From contig NC_134678.1 in assembly GCF_024713945.1 (NCBI RefSeq), forward strand, positions 372,001-436,000: a DNA stretch of 64,000 nt, in the 5' to 3' direction. The notes below the pieces were generated by a model, which was not told the DNA's origin, ran no database searches, and was given only the letters and a program-made list of their open reading frames with translations. Positions 11,161 through 25,900 of this stretch are shown here, piece after piece. The first letter of the stretch is position 1. Each line of letters begins with the position of its first letter. The position numbers were made by a program, and so were the translations under genes. The stretch is from Dermatophagoides farinae (Eukaryota > Arthropoda > Arachnida > Sarcoptiformes > Pyroglyphidae).

Positions 11161-13876
11161 ATGCATAATCCAGCAGCTGCTGCTGCTGCCGCTGCGGCTG
11201 CAGCCGCAGCAGCAATTATACAACATGATCCAACAACAGCTTATTCACCATATCATCCACATGCAGCACATCATCCACATGCTGCTTATTACAGGTAAAA
11301 TTTTTTTTCTTTTAATGATGATTACCAAAAAAAAGAATTGTAAATTCATTAAACCATGACTATCATCATCATGAGCCAGGAAACCAATCATTTTTTTTTT
11401 TGTCAGGACAAAACCCATATATTAGAGATAGCTTATCTGTTTGCAGTGGTGGTTGTATGCTATTTCCTTTTGAATAGACTAAATATGCTGTATGGCAATT
11501 TTTTTTGTTTCAAACATAAAATTTGATTATGATTTAGTTTAGTTTTGTATGGACTCCAACCAATTTTTCTATTTTGGTTTTTGATTGATTTGATTTGACC
11601 CTTTTATTTTTATTTGATTTTCTTTTTCCTTACACACACACACGCACACACACATACCAGGATTTAAGGTCCATTGGAACAATAGACTGAATATACTAGA
11701 TTCTAATTGAGTATGAAGAAAAAAGGGTCGAAAATGATTATTATTAGATATAGAATCAGTGTGTGTATAAATAAATAGAGATGGTGTGAAAACAAAAACA
11801 AAATTAAATTCAAACACGTGTCACAAACAAAAGATTCATTGCACCATGATACCACCAACATCATTGTGTTATTAGTCAATTCGATTTTGATCAATCAAAC
11901 AAAAAGGGTTTAGATTTATTGAGTCGTAAATTACCAATCAAGTCTTCCTTTCTTTCTCTCTTTCTTTGCATGTGCTTTATGATGTGATGATGACTAGAAA
12001 AGATCGATGTAAAGGCCGATAGCTCATAATGACCATTGGTCATGATGAGTTATTTATTTGAATTTTTTTCTCATCAATGGAAAATTTTTTTTCATGATTA
12101 ACATTTTATTATTATGATGATGATGATGGCGAGAAATTGAGTAGAGAAAAATCTTTTCTCTTTTTTCTGCTTGTTTTTGTCCATTTTCAATTAGCTAAAC
12201 ATTGATTGATAATTGATTTTTTCTCTGATTTTCATTGTTTACTTTATTTCTTTTAAACTCACCCACTTGCAGAGTTGCAGCGGCAGCAACAACAACAACA
12301 CCACCAGGTTTAATATCCGCATCAACATTACCATCAACTCCGGTATCACCATTATTAACAAATTCATCACCTGGACCACCACCGCCACCAACATCGACAT
12401 CACATCTTCAACAACAACAACAGCAACAATCACAACATCTTGTCCATCATCATACTGGTCATCATCCTAATCATTCTCATGTTGTTCCACATCCACATTC
12501 AAATCTAACACATTCACATCCACATCATCATTCATCAATTATTGGTGGTCATCATCATCATCATCATACGAATCCTTCTCCTCTTCCACCACCACCGCCA
12601 CCACCACCACCACTAGCATCACCAACTTCTCATCATCATCATCATCAACAACAACAACAACATCATCCTATCCATCCAATACATACACATCATCCATTAC
12701 ATCATACAAATTCTAATCATCATTTACATCATCATAGTATACATTCTTCTCATCATCAAAATCATCATAATAATCATCTTACTCATCCGAATCAACAACA
12801 GCCACAGCAACCACTTCATCATCATCATTCTCATTCATCAAATTCTTCTTCTTCATTATCACCCTCTCCATCATCATCATCATCATCAGTAGCAACAGTT
12901 GCTGTTGCTGCACAAGCAGCTGTTGTTCAAACCAGGTAAAATTAATTTGAAAACACCAATTGTTGATGATACGGTCGTTTTTATTTGTGCGTGTGACATT
13001 GACACGCGACACAATCATATAATAATAACCTAGATAAGTGATCGGCACGTATCCGTTTTTTTTTGTTTTGTTTTGATCACGGATAAAAAATGTTTCTAGA
13101 ATAACTGATTAGGTAACTGCCTGAGTATGTATTTGAATGATGGTGGTTTCATTTCATTTTCATTCACATATCACACGTACATACAAACAGATTCTACAAC
13201 CACACACGTTTCTTTTACGAATCCGTGCAACACTTGGTCACCACGTCTTTATCATCATCGGCGTCATCGTCATTGTGTATTATATAACATCATCATTTTT
13301 TTTCTATTTGCCCCCTTTTTTCCTGTTTTCAACACCACCATGAACATATGAATGGATAGAGACAATTAATATTCCAGTCTTTTCGTGCACGTCGACACAC
13401 TTAATTTTTTTTATATATATACAACACTTCAAAAACATTGGTTGTTGTGTGTGTGTGGAGGGTGAAGAAATACATGGATGATCATTGATGATGATGATGA
13501 TGTTGCTTGTTGAACGGAATTTTAAACAAAAAAAAATCAGAAACAAAAAACCGAAAAAAATTCTTGATACAATTTTCATCTATCTGGGACATGATAGCAC
13601 GAACTAGAGTCTGGTTTTTGCTATCAAGACGTGTTCTCATTCATTCATTCATACATTCATTGGTTAACCACGAATGTCACGATCATATTCGTGTGTTGTT
13701 GTTGTTCATTTGTTGGGTTGTAGACAATCGGTGTAATTGACATACACATGAAACGGCTATTTAATATGCCATATATATGATCATCACATGATGATGATGA
13801 TGATGTCCATACTCTTTTTTTCTGTCACCACCATTATTCTAGGTTTCGTGTAGGGTCTTCATGTTGTTGTTTTTAT

Positions 13877-13909
<33 letters not shown>

Positions 13910-16900
13910 AATGGTGATGGTCAATCACACACACCACCATTATCACGTTTGTAGTGCATATACTACGTATAGGGGGGTAGTGTGTAAGCATGCATACCAA
14001 ATTTGTCTGTGCGTGTGTTGGTGATCTTTCTGTATGGCGCCCAATGGCGAAAAAAAATTGGTGCCGGTATAACAATTTTTTTTACAAACATACAACATGT
14101 TTTTGTGCGTGTATGTGATGGTGGCACGTCCAAAAAAAATGATGATACGTGTTTAGAAATAGAATATGAATGAATGAATATATCGATGCCATTGGCCTCT
14201 ATTTTTCTATTTTCTTTCTTCTTTTCGATCATTGGCATTATATTGAAGAAAAATGTTGCGTGTGTGTTCGTGTGTGTGTGTGTTTTTTTTATTGCTTTAA
14301 TTACACAATTAACATTGATGATGATGATGATGATGATCAGTTACGTAATCATAATCGTCATCATTTCGTAGTGTGAATCATATGAATGTGGACACAGTGC
14401 TATTTTTCAATGAAATAAAGATGTTTCAATGAACAAACAAACAAGCAAAAAAACTTTATGGATTTTTATTCAAATTGAATGTAATTTTTTGTTTCGATTT
14501 ATTCAAATTCAAACACATTTTTAAAAATTCGATGCAGCAAAATTATTACCATTTTCAATCATTTGTGCAGCCTGTTACGTGGTCATTGTTGTTTTTTCTG
14601 TTCAAGCAGCAGCAGCAGCCATTCATTCAAAATGTTACCTACTGCAAAAGATGATTATTATTTGCGGTACACGATTAGCTATAGCCGTAATTCGTTCACA
14701 ATGCAAAACGATCATTACATTACACATTTAGGTGTATGGTAAATTCATCATTGATGTGGTACTGTTCATTGATCCATGAATGTGATTGTGAATGGAAAAA
14801 AAAACTTTACAATATATCCAGTAAAGTGATATTTTTTTTCGCTTTATATATCGCATCACATATATGTGTATGAATAGAGAGATAATCTAATTTTCACCAT
14901 TTCATCATCCTTTTAGTATTTGTGGTCGATTTTTTTTCATCATTATTATTAGATAGATTTCATCTGTCGATCACTGAATTGTTACTACTTTTTATTCATT
15001 TGAATTATTGATGAAAGTGATGCTTTTTTTTGTTCTCTTTCTTTCGATGAGATTATATAATTGAATTGTGTGTGTGTCCATTCAGCAGCGAAAAAAAGAA
15101 AAATTTTCTATTTGATATATCCGACTATAACATGGCAAATGGTAACGGCGGTAATCAAGTTATGATATTATTATTATTATCGAGCAATAATAATAATTTC
15201 ACTTTGAATTAGTGGTGGTGGTGGTTCGATGTTTTTGGAACCATCATCATCAGATAGAAAGATAGAAAACATCATTTTATTCTCTTGTTGTAACTTTGAT
15301 TCTTTGATCTAAAGAGATGCAACTGTGTTTCCATTATAATTTTTCTTTTTATTTAAAAAAAATGATCAAAGCATCAATAATATACGGCATCCGACAACTG
15401 ATGTCGCGTTAACATCTTTTTTTTGTTCTTTTTCTTTATTCTCAAATTGCTTTTGCCATTCATTCATTCATTCATTTGAATTGTGGTAGGCTTGAATAAT
15501 AACAACAACTTTTTTTTACAGGAATTGGATTATCTACAAAAAAATGGCACACATTTCATTATTTGCACAATTGTGATAATACCCTCTTCTTTGTGTGTGT
15601 GTGTGTGTTAATGATGGCTTAATTTATGTCGTGAAAATAAAAAAAAAGACGATTACACACATACATACATCCTATGTAATGTTTTTTTGTTTGTTTGCCT
15701 GTTAATTGGTCTTAAAGTCAATTAGACAATTCTTTTCCTGTTTTCAATGATGATGATAATCATGTGATGAATGATGACATCAATGTTACTCTGTCATCAT
15801 CTGTTTGTCTTTGTTTCTCTCATTCTGAAATGAATGAATCAATGAATAAGTGGAATAAATAGCCAAAAACCAAATAAGAAAAAAAATGAAAAATGAAAAA
15901 ACAAACATTAAAGGTCTATATATATCTATCTAGCTATCCGATTGTAAATTGTCCCTTCTAGCCATAATGGTGAATGATGATGATTGTTCTTTTTTTTATA
16001 CATCACCAATTGTGGTGGTTTGTCTTTGTGTCTCTGTGTGTGTGTTTTTTTCTCTCTATCTCCATATATATCTGTAGTATAGATTTTATATAATCTGATA
16101 ATGCAATTATTGCATTAAAATAAGAAGAAGAAGAAGAAAATAAACTTATCATGATGATGATGATTGAAATTGAAAAACAAACATTGAATCAATCTTCAAT
16201 GAATGAATGTAAAAGCCAGTGTTTTTTTTTTATTACCACGATTGTGTGTGTTTTATATAAAATAAATCCAAATTCAAAGAGAATGAATATATAGAATAGA
16301 AATTGACAAAATACATCGATATGATGGCAAAGAATTTTTTTTACTTTTCTTTTCTTAAATACACACACACACACACATTCGGAATAGTATGTACATTGTG
16401 TATAATAAGTGTGGAGATTCAATTCCAATAAGAATCCAAATAAATGATTGAATTATAAGGAATCTATCCATTATATACTACATCCACATATTATATATAT
16501 AAGAATTAATGTGATTAACAATGGGGGTGTTATATTATGAGTATAATCTTGATAGAGTAAAACATGGTCGTGTGTTATTTATATTTAGAAGAAGAATTGT
16601 CGCCCAAATGACAATTGTAAAAATATCCAAAATGGTGCAATTCTTTTATAAAAATGTTGCCATGTGCCCTCGTTTTTTTTTTTTGCTTTTTCTTTTCATT
16701 CTCTCCGTTATTATTATTATTATTCTATAGAATGAAAACTAGGGCTAGGGCTAAAAATAAATGATGAAAACGTGCCCATTATATAGATAGTGAGTAGAAT
16801 TTCATGTTGTTTCATGAAAGCGAAAAAAAACGATAAAAAAAACTTTTGATCCAAATCATCATCATTATCCTTTTATTGTTGTTGTTGTTGAAAAATTTGT

Positions 16901-19900
16901 CAAATTTTTTTTTTTTTGGTTGTTGTAAAAAACGCTAATTCTGACTTTTGAAAAATCGGATTCAGGATCAATTTTTTTTCTCTCTCTCTCTCTACCATGA
17001 TGATCAGATTTTTTTTTTGCCAAAAAAAGGTCATGACAATTGAACAAAATTGGTTTCGAAAAAAACAGTTAAAAGGTCATTATCAATTGTGATTTTATAG
17101 TAAAGTTTTTCTCTCTCTGTGTGTGTATGTTTGCAAGAAATGATAATATATTAACACAAGCAGCCAACATACAATTGGATTCTTTTCTTTTATTTTTACT
17201 GCATAATTATGTTAATTTGATTGCATTGGGCTTTATTTTTTTTGTTGTTGGACATTTAAATTGTCATCATCAACGATAACAGCAGCAGCAGCAGCAGTGG
17301 CCATTGTTTTTGTTTTTGTTGCTGTTCTAATCAATATGAAAACAGACCGAAACAGAAAAAAAATCTATCATGGTCATCATAATAATGCTTCTGTAGTGTT
17401 TTTTCTGCTGTTGACCAATGGACCGAATTTTGAATTTCATTTCTTTCTTTCTTTCATCAATGATGATGTTTTTTTTCATTTCAGTTACGTTTCATTTGGT
17501 AAATGTGATATTACGAGAAGCAGAAAAAATGTTTGACCATTCGGTTTGATGTTTTCATTGTTGTTGTCGTTGTTGTTGTTGTTTTTTATGCTTTATTTAT
17601 TCAAATTATGGAATTCCACCACCTTATTATCGATGTGATGATCAAGAACGAAACAAACAAACAAACAGAACAAAACTAGCAATGATTGTAATATTCACAT
17701 TGTTGGGGCTAAAACAATTTGCAAATGATTCAATACGGCCAACGAAAAATAATGGCCAAAATGGCCAAATTAAATTATTATTATTATGGCCATTCCCTTG
17801 GCCTTTTTCAATCTGTTTCAAATTTTTTTTTTTTAGTGGAATTCAATAATTTACGCACACGCATTGAACAACAAAAACAGTATTGGATGTTGTGATTTTA
17901 CTTTTTTTCCATGTGAAATTTTGTTGTCGGTTCATGAATATACAAACAAAAATCAAAATCCATTTTTGATATTTTTTCATCATCATCATCATCGTTTGTG
18001 TTTGAATTGTAAATATTTTTTTTTCTTCATTGCCCATATATCAATTTTTGCGGTCAGTGAAATTTCATTTTCATTTTTTTGCCACGTTAATTTTAATTTC
18101 ATTCACATTCATCCATGACCTTTTTCGTTGTAAAAATAAATTTTTGTTGTTGTTATTGAAAAGATATTCATAACCTATTCATATTTTACACTTTTCATAA
18201 ATTCAAATTGTTTGTTTTTGTTTGTTTCGATTTCGAACAATCGTCGAATATTTAAAATGTATTTTTTTGTTCACTACATGAAAAAATGATGATAAATTAA
18301 TGCACGCCATTTTTTTTGTTGGTGGTGGTTATAGTGGTGGATCAATTTTGGAACCAATTTAACGGGCGCGCCCCCTCCCCACATCGGAATAATAATCATA
18401 ATAATGGCTAGTTCATGCGTTACAAATTTATGAATTTTTTTTGTGGTGGTGGTGGAAGTTTTTTTTCCAATTGCAAAAAAAAAATTCACGATAACGATAA
18501 TAATTCTTTTTGAGATTCAGCCTTGGATTCTTGAATATGTATTATCCAGCTCAATTATTGGCCAACTCTCATCTGTCCATTTTACTCCCTGTGTGTGTAT
18601 GTATGTATGTTTTTTTTGGCTTGATTTTTTGACGATTTCTGGACTCTGGCTCTTTTTTTGGCTTGGATCTCTTGGGATCATCAAAAATGAAACGAAAAAA
18701 AACAAATATTGCATTCACTTTCTGTGTGTCGTGAAAAAAACGCAAAGCTAATTTTCGCTTTTTTCAAATGTTGATCAATTATGCTTAGAGTTGGAATCGG
18801 TGGAATATTCTTTTTTATCATCATCATCAATTCTGTACGTAATCGAATCCAAAAAAAAAAATTGTCCATGACATACTATTTGTGTGTGTTGTTTTTTTTG
18901 GTTACATCAATTTTGATCCAGAAAAAAAACAAAAAAAACCTAGAGAATGAGAGAGAAAGACCATATGTGACACAAATCATTATTCAACAAAATTCTATAT
19001 GTGTTGATATTGTGATGATGATGATGATGGAATTGCATCACATTTGAACATATTGATGATGATCTGGAGAGAATATTGAATTAGATTAGCTTCGTTGTGT
19101 GTTGTGTCCGGCTACCATCATGATGGGTGATGTCCATTGATGTGTTTTTGTGTGTGTTTGAACTATGAACTTAGGACTGGTCCGTCGTTTGAATGAGTGT
19201 TGATTAATGTTGTTGAAAAAAAAGTTGGAATTTTTTTTCATTTTAAATCAAGTTTTTTTTCATTTAAAATGAACTTTACAACAGGACAGACCCTGTGTGT
19301 GTGTGATTGGAAACGACTAGTCGCGAATAATCGAATTATTTTTTTTAGATAAATATGATGATGATGATAATAAAACAACGACGGTAATTCCAATGTCTGT
19401 GCAACAACCTTGAGTAAGCGAAAAATATTCATTCGGGATTTGATGTCATCATCATCATCATTATTGACAATGGTCACTTTTGGTTGGATCAACACACAGC
19501 GAAAAAAAAACCCTAAAATTCTTGAAACTTAATCATTGAGTAGAAGTGAAAAAAAAAATTATAATAAAACCAAAAAAAATGATCGTGTGGATTTTTATTT
19601 TATGACGTCCAAATAATGGTGATTTTTCGATCCAATTTCCAATTTTTTTTTCGATGACCAAACAGAAAAAAATGAATTTTTTTTTCTAATCCTGGAATTT
19701 TTTTTCCGTTTCTCCAGAGAGTTTAGTTGGTGTGTGTGTTTGTGTATCATAAATGGATCGATGGTTGAAAATGTATGGCTTTTTTTCGTTTGTTTGTTTG
19801 TTAGTTGGGTTTTTGTTAGTAAAATTTTATTTAAATAAATATTTTTTTGTTTTTCGCAATGCGATTCATTCGAATAGAATCGTGTCTAATTGATCGAAAC

Positions 19901-22900
19901 GACAAAAGTTTCCATTCTGTTTGTTTGTTTGTGTATTTAAATTGTTTTGATGCCAATCAATCAGGTTTGAATTAATCACACACACACACACACAAAGGTT
20001 TGTTGTTTTCAGAATTTGATTCTTTGTTTGTTTATTATCATCAACAGAATCATCCATTCCATTGTTCCATGATATTCGATTCTGATTATTTAGTAACTTG
20101 GGTCCTTAATTTATTCAACAAAAAAAATTCTTCGTTTTTGTGAATATATATACGAATTTAATTAACCATTAAACAAGGATGGTAAACAAACAAACAAACA
20201 AACAAGCAAAAACAACGACAAAATAGTAAAGTTAAATTAGATTTGATGCTTGATCGATGGTGTATAGTAGTTGCAGCAGTAGTAGTAGTAGTAGACTAGA
20301 ACAAAAAAAAAACAGAAAAAAATAGATATAACCCATATCTAAATTGAGAAATTAATGTTTTTTTTTACAGAAAAAAAGTTCTGTAATACGTGTTCATCAT
20401 GATGGCCCGTATTCTTTTTCTATTTATCTATTCTAGCCAAGCCTAATTTTGGATAATTTCTTTTTTTTCTGTCTAAAAATATTGAAATGAAAATGTCCTG
20501 TGGACTAATTAACAATGGCAATGACACAATCTGTGTGTGTGTTTTTTTTTTGGATCATTAAAAAAGTGACATCATCATCATTCACTGATAATGATGATGA
20601 TGATGATGTCATGATTATCGTTGAATAATAAAAATAAAGGAAAAGATTTAGATATTTCTGATGATCAGATAGTGGCTATAAATTCGATGAATTTCTCGTT
20701 TGTCCAATGCACTACCTCCCACCAAAAAAAAAAAAAATTTTGCACTGGATTGGATAAAGATTTTCTTTTTATCCACACGCACACACACACACACACACAC
20801 AATTTATTATCATTATCAACAAATATTAATCTTGATATCATAACAAAAATGAATTCTTATCGTGTAAAAGTGATTAAGGATTAGCCAGGATTTTATGTTT
20901 TGTTTGTTTGTTTGTTGCTGTGCACACGTTTTTAGTAGATACATTTAAAATATACACTGTATTTTTGATTGGATTGAATCAATATATATAAAATATATCG
21001 ATATACATCCATAAAACCATACACACACACAAACACCAAACAAAACACAATAAATAAAAACAACAAATTGACTAATGGCACAACCAACACAACAAACGCA
21101 CGACTATTTTGATTTTGATGACGATTATGATGATGGTAGGTAGTAGTAATGGCCCATCGGTTGATTATTATTTTTTTTTTATTTAATTCAATATAATAAA
21201 TGACCATGAATGTATAGTAGTAGTGACACATTGAGATTTTATTTTTCTCGTTTTCTCTTCGAAATTTCTTCATCAAATTTTATTATTATTTTCATTCAGT
21301 TTTAGATTCACTGTTTTTTTTAAAGTGTTGAATTCATCATTGACTGACCATTCATTTTATTTTATCTAACTAATATATCTACAAAATCGTGTAAATTATT
21401 CGATCAATTGATCATCTGATTTATGTTTTTGTGTGTGTGTGTGTGTGTTGACCATTGTGAAAATTTTATACAACAATAAACAAATAAAATAAAAAAAAAA
21501 TTGTCGCCACATTTGACCATTCCGGTCATTTGAATATATATTGTTTTGTGAAATAATCCAAGAAAATTGTCTGGTCATTATTATTTCCATGAGTGTGTGT
21601 GTGTATCGGTTCAATTGGCAATTGTAATATCAATTTAGATAAATTGAAAAACAAAGTTTCAACTTTAGTTGTTTCTTTATTTGTTTGTTTATTTGATTTG
21701 ATTGAATATATTTTTAGTAGTAAAAAGTGTGGATTTAGATTTGGATGCCAAGCCTTCGACTAGAAATAAATAAAATATTGATGTTGATGATGATGATGAT
21801 GATTGTAGAGAGTAAATGATGATCATCATCATGATGATTATTTAGGAGAAAGCCGGACCATACGCACCAAAAAAAAAGTATAAGCAAATTATTTCTCCCC
21901 AAGGAGAGACATTGAGAGAGAGAGGATAACAGATTTTTAACGCCAACGCAATTTTTTTGTTTGTTGCAACCGTCCAATGGTCAATCGGCTATTTGAAAAA
22001 AAAAATTTTTTTTCATCAAGCTAATCATCAAAATTGTATCGAAATTGTATTTATGAGTGTGTGTGTGTGTTCAGTAGTAGTAGTATGATAATCAATAATC
22101 AATGAACCATTGTAAAACACTGACTAACTGTCAATGATATTTTTGTTTTGACAAAAAGAAAGAAAAATTTTTATAACAAATGCTGCAAGCGCACACACAC
22201 ACAATTTTTTGGTGTTGACTAAAATTCAATCGAAACAATAATCTTGCAGTCAGTTTTTGCAGTGTGGTGGTTATAAAACTCAACTCTCAAATCACGTGTC
22301 TTGATTTTTTTTTTGTTTTTCGTTTTTCGTTTTTCTCGATTTTATTTATAACTTGCACACTTGGATATCCCCATTATATTCAATGTGGAAATGTGATACT
22401 TTTATATAAATCGAATGATAATTCAAACCAAGAAAGAGAGAGATTAACCCATTAATTTATGACCATGGTCATTTATTTTCGATTTTGTTTCTTTTATTTT
22501 CTTTCTCTTTATCGATCAATCTATCCATTGATACAATACACGATTTTCATATCAATGTCGATGAATGTAGAATACTTGAAATGCGAAAAGAAAAAAGTCG
22601 TGATGCAGCCCGTTCTAGACGTGGTAAAGAGAATCATGAATTTTATGAATTGGCCAAAATGTTACCATTGCCGGCAGCTATTACATCACAGTTAGGTAAG
22701 TGAAACATGTGAATATTCTGGATTTTTTCCGTTTTTTGTTTGTTTATGTAAAAAAACTAATCTTATTTTGGATCTTTTTTTTGATCCATTTATTATTTAG
22801 ACAAAGCATCAATAATACGTTTAACAATAAGCTATCTAAAATTACGTGAATTCTCACAGAATGGTGAACCATCATGGAATAATGCATTGAGCAGTATGAG

Positions 22901-25900
22901 TGCATTGAAATGTAAAGCAAGTAAGTTTCATATATATGAAAGGAAATTACCAATGTCAACATCGACTCACACAAACACATGGCATCTGAAGCTGGTAGTT
23001 TGTTTTTTCTTCATTTTTTTTTTGTTGCCTTGGCAAAATCCGAGAAAAAACAAGCAACACACCACCAATGATCAATGATTTCTGAATTCATTTTTTTTCT
23101 CACTACTTGTTATTACCAATGTTTAATGTTAATTAGCTTGTCATCATCATCATTCGTTTGATGATTAATTAGTTGTTAACATTTTGTCAAACGAACCGTA
23201 TATTTTTTTTTGTCATACACCAAATAAGATCCTAGAGAGGAGATATAGTTAGTTTTGCTCATATTTTTTTACGAAATGACAAATAATGAATGTAAAAAAT
23301 GTATTAACAAGCATCGAAGCCTTCTCGATTGAATCGATTCTTTCGCTTCAATTGGCTCAATCACACACATACACATTGAGAACGACGTTCGACAACCAGT
23401 CGTTTTCGTTTATTATATTTCGATTTTCGGTAAAAAAAACCAACCGAACCAATGTGTGTAGAATTTCTCCCTAGATTTGAAGATTGTATATTCAGAGATC
23501 ATCAAAAGTCATACATCATTGTCGTCGTCTGATCTATGATGATGTTCTATGTTTTTTTGTCTTTCTCTTAAAAAAATGAATTTAATTCATAATTTGCAAA
23601 ACACTTTTTTTCATTTTTCTCGGTTCGATTTTTATTTTCACTCCCCGAATGAATGAAAAAAAACCAATTTAGCCTGGCATTTGACTGATTGATGGTGATG
23701 ATGATACAAGCCGTATTTTTTTATGTTTCTTGTTTGTTGTCGTGTGGCAAATTTCATTATTATAAAATCATCTAGATTTTGGCCAACCAATCGACCAAAA
23801 ACCTTAATATTTTAAATCTTAGAATCACGGTTTAATAATAATAATCATAACTATAGCTTTTTGCCCCTGTATATATCTCATTGATAATATGAATCATTTA
23901 TATAAAAATGGGGCGGTATATACCAATTATAATAATGATGATGACGATTGTGTTATTTATGAATGTTGGGGGGAAGCAATACGCAATTTATATGAAATGT
24001 GGTCATGTTTTCCATAGACCATACATAACACATCAGGCAATCATCATCATTCTTGTCGCGACCGTGTGTGTGTGTGTGTGTATCCAATACACACACAGAA
24101 GAAGAAAATGAATATCCACGAGGCGTGAATCGATTGGTGGTTGGTTTAGTGAAATGATGCTTTGTTGTTATTCATAGTGGTGTGGTGATGTTTTTTTTCT
24201 GGTTCCATTCATGGTCGATCATTTAGCTTTCGTCGTCGTCTACCCCACTATTCCTCATGGAAAAAAAAACATCAAAAGGATTTGCTTGATTATGATTGAT
24301 AAGAACTCGTGTCTAGAACTCCTATGGTTTATTAGGTTTTCTTTCGTTTTCTTTTTTCTCTCTTTCTCTGCTGTTGTTATTAGTTATCAGAGGTCATTCA
24401 TTCATACACACACACACACATACACAGAGAGAATGAATTGTTCACAGGTTCATAGTTTGAAAATTTCCGTTCGTCCGTACATCGTTTTTTTTCTGTTTTG
24501 TTTTGTTTCTTTCATGCCGTCCCGTGTATCGTCATTGTTCATTGATTCATTTATTGTGTTTGTATTTAGTCGCTTGGTGTTGACAAACGCCACTAATCGA
24601 GTTATGAACGCTTCAATTGGTTACACGGCGCTCTAATAGTAGCCGGGTCCAAGTGTATGTCAGAATAATAACCGTAAGACAACAAAATATAATGATACCC
24701 GAGTTGATAATTGATGATGGTTATTCATTTTTTTTCATTAGAAAATGTTTATTTTCCTTGTTGCTGTTGATGTTATTACCATAATTTAGTCATATTTTTT
24801 AATTTTTTTTTTTTGATACAAACCAAAGAAAAAACAATGAATAAATATTAAAGTTTTTTTTTCTTCCAAAAAATTCCAATTTTCCAAACCAAATTTGAAA
24901 CTCGATGGTTTCGTCCCTGATTTTTTTTCGATGATGATCGCACACTGATGAATCATCGACAATAATAATGTTGAACAGTATAGTACAAGTAGTAATCATA
25001 GGACATTTTGGTTTGATTTCCGGCTTTCTTTGGATTCGATTGGCAATCAAATCAATCATTAATTAATATATAGTAGTGTGTGTGATCATAGTTGATGAGA
25101 ATCAAATTTTTTTCGTTTCGTTTCTGATTTCATTTCATTTCGAATATATCTGATTGATTAAATTATAATTTCTGTTTTTGTCGTTGAATGATGAATTCTG
25201 TATTCAGTGTGACATTTATTTTTTATTTCCAGTTTGTAATCAAAAATAAATTTCCTTTCCTTTCGTTTTTTTGTTGTACAGATAGTATATTTGAAAGTCA
25301 TCAAGGCACACATATCCTGCAATCATTGGATGGATTTGCATTCGCTTTGGGACAAGATGGTAGATTTCTATACATTTCTGAAACGGTATCCATTTATCTT
25401 GGTTTAAGTCAAGTTGAAATGACTGGATCAAGTATTTTTGATTATACACATCAACAAGATCATACAGAATTGGCTGAACAATTGGGTGAGTTTTATTTTT
25501 TAGAAATTTTTGATTTCCAATTGATTTTACTTTTGTTCATTGCATTAAGGTCTGAGTCATGTTGCACCAAATTCTGCCAATAATACAATGGGCACTTCAA
25601 TTCATCATCATCATAGTAATTCTCCTTTACCACCGGCTAGTGTTTCATCAAATGCTTCGAATGAATCCGATAGTGGTGGCGGTGGTACACATTATTCCAA
25701 TGGTCATGGTTTGATGACTTCCACTGGTGTAAATGACACATTTGAAAGACAATTCTGTATGCGAATGAAATCTACATTAACTAAACGTGGTTGTCAACAT
25801 TTTAAATCAAGTGGATATCGAGTGGTCAATATTGTGGCACATTTACGTGCCGAAATGTTACGTCGTTCAACAACGACGTCGTCTGGACAAATAATGAATG

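Noticed and set aside
12239-13048. Open frames antisense to, or in other frames of, the trachealess N-terminal exon
   Set aside because: They are shadows of the CAT/CAA repeats. The plus-strand frame is the one with matching splice phases into the bHLH exon.
16738-16755. Two GGGCTA units resembling a telomeric repeat
   Set aside because: There are only two copies, they do not match the arthropod TTAGG repeat, and no array surrounds them.
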